Assembly (NCBI GenBank): GCA_947374535.1
Contig: CANCCJ010000041.1
Location: 1 to 20,482, forward strand
Origin: Comamonadaceae bacterium
GTDB taxonomy: Bacteria > Pseudomonadota > Gammaproteobacteria > Burkholderiales > Burkholderiaceae
Length of the DNA: 20,482 nt
Direction of reading: 5' to 3'
Shown piece after piece: positions 15,313 through 20,482 of this stretch; position 1 is the stretch's first letter, and the number at the start of each line of letters is the position of its first letter. The notes under the pieces were generated by a model. The model saw only the letters and a program-made list of their open reading frames with translations, was not told the origin of the DNA and did no database searches. The position numbers and the translations under genes were made by a program.

Positions 15313-15628
15313 TGGGCTTGACCAACAGGTCATCAAAGCCCGCAGCCATGATGCTTTGACGCTCTGATGCCATCGCATGGGCCGTGTAGGCCACCACCCA
15401 CAGCTTGGCCAAATCAGGATTACCGCGGATGCTGCAGCAAACCTCCTTGCCATCCATCATCGGCATGCTGATGTCTAACAAGACCGAGTCAAAACGCCCG
15501 TCTTTCAACATCTCAAGCGCCACACTGCCGCCATCCGCCTCTTCCACGTGCATGCCGCGGCGCTTGAGCAAGGCCACCGCCAACTTTCGATTGACGGCGT
15601 TGTCGTCGACGACCAAAACAGATCTCAT
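15275..15628 (-). CDS. Stand-alone CheY-like response regulator receiver
   Basis: Single-domain receiver of 117 residues without an output domain. The acidic pair Asp8/Asp9 (VVDDN), phospho-acceptor Asp52 (LLDISMPMMDG), Thr82 (AYTAHA) and Lys104 (LVKPIS) are all present, so it should be phosphorylated normally. VVDDNAVNRKLA and the MMDG pattern resemble receivers found at the C-terminus of hybrid kinases, which suggests that it works with the facing kinase, perhaps as a phosphate shuttle; that pairing is inference. ATG 15628 follows an AT-rich leader with GAGG about 11 bases upstream. Its stop lies 38 bases inside the kinase coding sequence on the opposite strand. Confidence 0.93.
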   Translation of the reverse strand: MRSVLVVDDNAVNRKLAVALLKRRGMHVEEADGGSVALEMLKDGRFDSVLLDISMPMMDGKEVCCSIRGNPDLAKLWVVAYTAHAMASERQSIMAAGFDDLLVKPISSQDLLRVLPD

Positions 15629-15645
15629 AGTTTTATATGCCTCAA

Positions 15646-15661
15646 CACTTTTTATAAAGTG
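15646..15661. promoter_or_regulatory. Inverted repeat in the AT-rich receiver promoter region
   Basis: CACTTT (15646-15651) and AAAGTG (15656-15661) form a 6-bp inverted repeat with a TTAT centre, within a 65-base extremely AT-rich gap (15629-15693) between the receiver start and the glycosylase stop. On the minus strand a TATAAA (15665-15670) just upstream could be a -10 element, which would place the inverted repeat in the early transcribed leader, as an operator or a small hairpin. Confidence 0.35.
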
Positions 15662-15693
15662 CTATTTATAACTTACACAAACAATAAAACAAA

Positions 15694-16212
15694 TCAAATG
15701 AAGTTATTTTTACAAATATAGGTTTCATATTTTTGAATCACGTCACGCCACGCATCTAACTTACGCGCAAAGGACCAACTGGCATTCGCAGGGCTGGTCG
15801 AGGGCAAACGGTGCACAGGCAAGCCTAAAGTTTGCGTGAGCTTGGCGTGTTTAAAACTCTCGCCGCCGTTGTGCAAAACCGCGACCAAAGCAGGGCACCG
15901 TGTGCGCAAGCCTTGCAAATTATTGGGCTGTGCGTTTTGAATATTTACATCTAGGCTACCTTCGCGCTCGCAGGCCGCATAAACATCCCACAAGCCCACG
16001 CCTTGACTGAGCAGCCATTGGGCACGCTCGGCGTAGGGCAAAGCCAACACAGCAGCGGCATCAGGCGCCAACACTGTGGCCATGATTTTCCAAAACTGGT
16101 TTTGTGGATGACCGTAGTACTGCTGCGCACGCAACGAAGCCACACCGGGGAAGCTACCCAACACCACCAAACGCGTGTTGGCGTCGAGCAAAGGCGACAG
16201 GCCTTGTATCAA
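15694..16212 (-). CDS. Uracil/hypoxanthine-DNA glycosylase superfamily protein (family 6-like)
   Basis: DNA repair glycosylase of about 172 residues. LVVLGSFPGVASL followed by QQYYGHPQNQFW matches the DNA-deoxyinosine (hypoxanthine) glycosylase branch of the UDG superfamily; Asn38 in the HPQN segment is at the place of the family's catalytic Asn. The LPSTSPANA motif near residues 138-146 is the second conserved loop. The expected reaction is removal of deaminated adenine (hypoxanthine) from DNA, but related MUG-like enzymes act on other lesions. The TTG start at 16212 overlaps the lolA stop as TTGA, consistent with coupling; no ATG is available at the N-terminus. The last dozen codons (KYETYICKNNF) are unusually AT-rich compared with the rest of the gene. 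Confidence 0.88.
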   Translation of the reverse strand: MIQGLSPLLDANTRLVVLGSFPGVASLRAQQYYGHPQNQFWKIMATVLAPDAAAVLALPYAERAQWLLSQGVGLWDVYAACEREGSLDVNIQNAQPNNLQGLRTRCPALVAVLHNGGESFKHAKLTQTLGLPVHRLPSTSPANASWSFARKLDAWRDVIQKYETYICKNNFI

Positions 16213-16869
16213 GGGCGAATGACACTCACGCCTTTGGGCGTGACAAAGTTGAATTGCGCCGCACCGAGGTTGGCAGGGTTCACCTCGAAGCGCTCAAAAC
16301 TCAGCACCGAGCGTTGGCCCATGGCATCGAAAATTTCCAACTTGGCCAAGCTCACTTGTGCGCCATCGGCACGCAAACCCATGCGCACGGACTGAATCGT
16401 GCTTTCGCGGTTCTTGGGCGTGGCTTGCACCCATTGCAAACCATCGGCCTCGGCTTGCGCTTCTAGGATGAATTCCTTTTGCAAGGTGGCCAAATCCACG
16501 GCCGTCGCCACCAAAGCAGCAGGCGTGCTGCTCAAAGTCTGGGCTTGCTTGCGGGCGGTTACTTGTTCGAGGTCGGCGTCATACAACCACAGCGTTTGAC
16601 CGTCGGCCACGATGACTTGTGGGAATGGCTTGATGTAATCAAACCGAAAACGCGTAGGACGTACAAACGAGAACTGACCTGTGGACGTTTTGCCACGCAC
16701 CGCCGTCTGCCCAGCTTTGGCGGGCGGCGTGACCACTTGCGTGAAATCTGCGCGACCGCTCTTGGTGGACTTCAAAAAACTCTCAAGCGTGTCGAGGCTG
16801 TTGGCACACGCAACACCAGCGCACAAAGCTGTGACAGCCAACACAGCGACCGCACGGGCATTGAAAGAC

Positions 16870-16877
<8 letters not shown>
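16209..16877 (-). CDS. lolA: Outer-membrane lipoprotein carrier protein LolA
   Basis: Periplasmic chaperone of 222 residues that carries lipoproteins from the LolCDE complex to the outer membrane. The signal peptide is about residues 1-25 ([20 protein letters not shown], then cleavage near ACA/NS). Mature landmarks are [16 protein letters not shown], the [15 protein letters not shown] strand pair, [16 protein letters not shown], and the C-terminal [23 protein letters not shown] 16877 is chosen because it places the signal peptide directly at the N-terminus; a start at 16910 would add 11 residues inside ftsK. It overlaps the ftsK 3' end by 8 bases, matching the conserved ftsK-lolA order. Confidence 0.95.
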
Positions 16878-20281
<3,404 letters not shown>

Positions 20282-20302
20282 TAGAGGCGTATTAAAAGAC
20301 GC

Positions 20303-20308
20303 TACAAT
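20303..20308 (+). promoter_or_regulatory. Possible -10 element for rpmB
   Basis: TACAAT 22 bases after the trxB stop; transcription would begin near 20315, at the base of the first leader hairpin. No strong -35 box is seen 17 bases upstream. Assigned by position and motif only. Confidence 0.4.
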
Positions 20309-20314
20309 CACAGG

Positions 20315-20389
20315 CTTTGCTGAATTCAGCGAAGAGATGGGTTACCGCCACCCTTTTGGCGAGGTGAGGCGCTCGTGGGAACGACCGCC
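20315..20389 (+). promoter_or_regulatory. Structured 5' leader of rpmB (three consecutive hairpins)
   Basis: Three stem-loops can be drawn by eye. The first is 20315-20334, an 8-bp stem with one G-U pair around AATT, containing the perfect palindrome GCTGAATTCAGC (20319-20330). The second is 20346-20361, CGCCA with TGGCG around a 6-base loop. The third is 20368-20389, a 9-bp stem with one C-C mismatch closed by GGGA, a GNRA-type tetraloop. The ribosome site GGAG (20398-20401) follows. Such a leader could mediate autogenous control by a ribosomal protein; I do not recognise it as a named RNA family. Confidence 0.45.
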
Positions 20390-20408
20390 GTTGATATGGA
20401 GTGTCCAC

Positions 20409-20482
20409 ATGGCACGCGTATGTGAAGTAACGGGCAAAGGCCCAATGTCTGGGAACAATGTTTCCCACGCTAACAACAAAAC
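20409..20482 (+). CDS. rpmB: 50S ribosomal protein L28, 5' part only
   Basis: The first 24 codons read [20 protein letters not shown] followed by ANNK, the canonical N-terminus of bacterial L28, a large-subunit ribosomal protein of about 77 residues. GGAG at 20398-20401 stands 7 bases before the ATG. The gene runs off the end of the window. An rpmG (L33) partner would be expected downstream but is not in view. Confidence 0.95.
   Translation, partial: MARVCEVTGKGPMSGNNVSHANNK

Noticed and set aside
12742..15628. Hybrid kinase broken by a frameshift or inversion
   Set aside because: The kinase ends with a normal stop after the ATPase domain and the receiver is on the opposite strand with its own start and all catalytic residues; both look intact.
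20287..20302. GCGT/ACGC hairpin after trxB as a terminator
   Set aside because: Only four base pairs and no T-tract; it also overlaps the likely rpmB promoter.
20337..20408. In-frame upstream ATG extending L28 by 24 residues
   Set aside because: L28 normally begins [10 protein letters not shown], the extension has rare codons and two tryptophans, GAAGAG directly abuts this ATG with no spacing, and the true start has GGAG at the right distance.

Overview
The window looks like chromosomal DNA of a betaproteobacterium of the order Burkholderiales, probably a Comamonadaceae-type freshwater or soil organism. The reasons are two Bug-family (tripartite tricarboxylate receptor) binding proteins, a complete livHMGF permease/ATPase set, tightly packed genes with short overlaps, moderately GC-rich codon use, and the ftsK-lolA and trxB neighbourhood typical of Gram-negative proteobacteria. 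The genus call is inference; no 16S gene is present.

Layout. (1) 9-1625: a tRNA-Leu(CAA), then a 468-residue protein built on 22 tandem 12/13-residue repeats that all carry N-x-Q, closed by a clear intrinsic terminator. (2) 1642-3779, plus strand: an Old Yellow Enzyme-type flavin oxidoreductase and a Bug receptor, convergent with and overlapping an atypical SDR on the minus strand (3766-4689). (3) 4724-7765, plus strand: ferredoxin-type flavoprotein reductase, second Bug receptor, DUF2189 membrane protein and small DUF2788 membrane protein, separated by gaps of 5-10 bases and probably one operon, with a TTGATT-18-TATAAA promoter. (4) 7794-12613, minus strand: rarA followed by livH, livM, livG, livF, all abutting or overlapping. 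No periplasmic LivJ/K binding protein is present. (5) 12742-15628: a membrane sensor histidine kinase (plus) facing a stand-alone CheY-like receiver (minus); their 3' ends overlap by 38 bases. (6) 15694-19221, minus strand: family-6-like DNA glycosylase, lolA and ftsK, overlapping one another. (7) 19325 to the end, plus strand: trxB and the start of rpmB, whose leader can fold into three consecutive hairpins.

How the parts relate. ftsK, lolA and rarA are neighbours in E. coli and many proteobacteria. Here the lolA-rarA junction is opened by the glycosylase, receiver and kinase genes, and the liv operon follows rarA where serS often sits. The liv genes form a branched-chain amino acid or related uptake system that must borrow a binding protein from elsewhere. 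The two Bug proteins are orphan binding proteins with no TctA/TctB membrane partners in view, and each lies directly downstream of a redox flavoenzyme gene.

Most of the window is ordinary housekeeping and transport. The strongest candidate for something undescribed is the N-x-Q repeat protein at 142-1548. Second is the structured rpmB leader, and third the two-component insertion between lolA and rarA.
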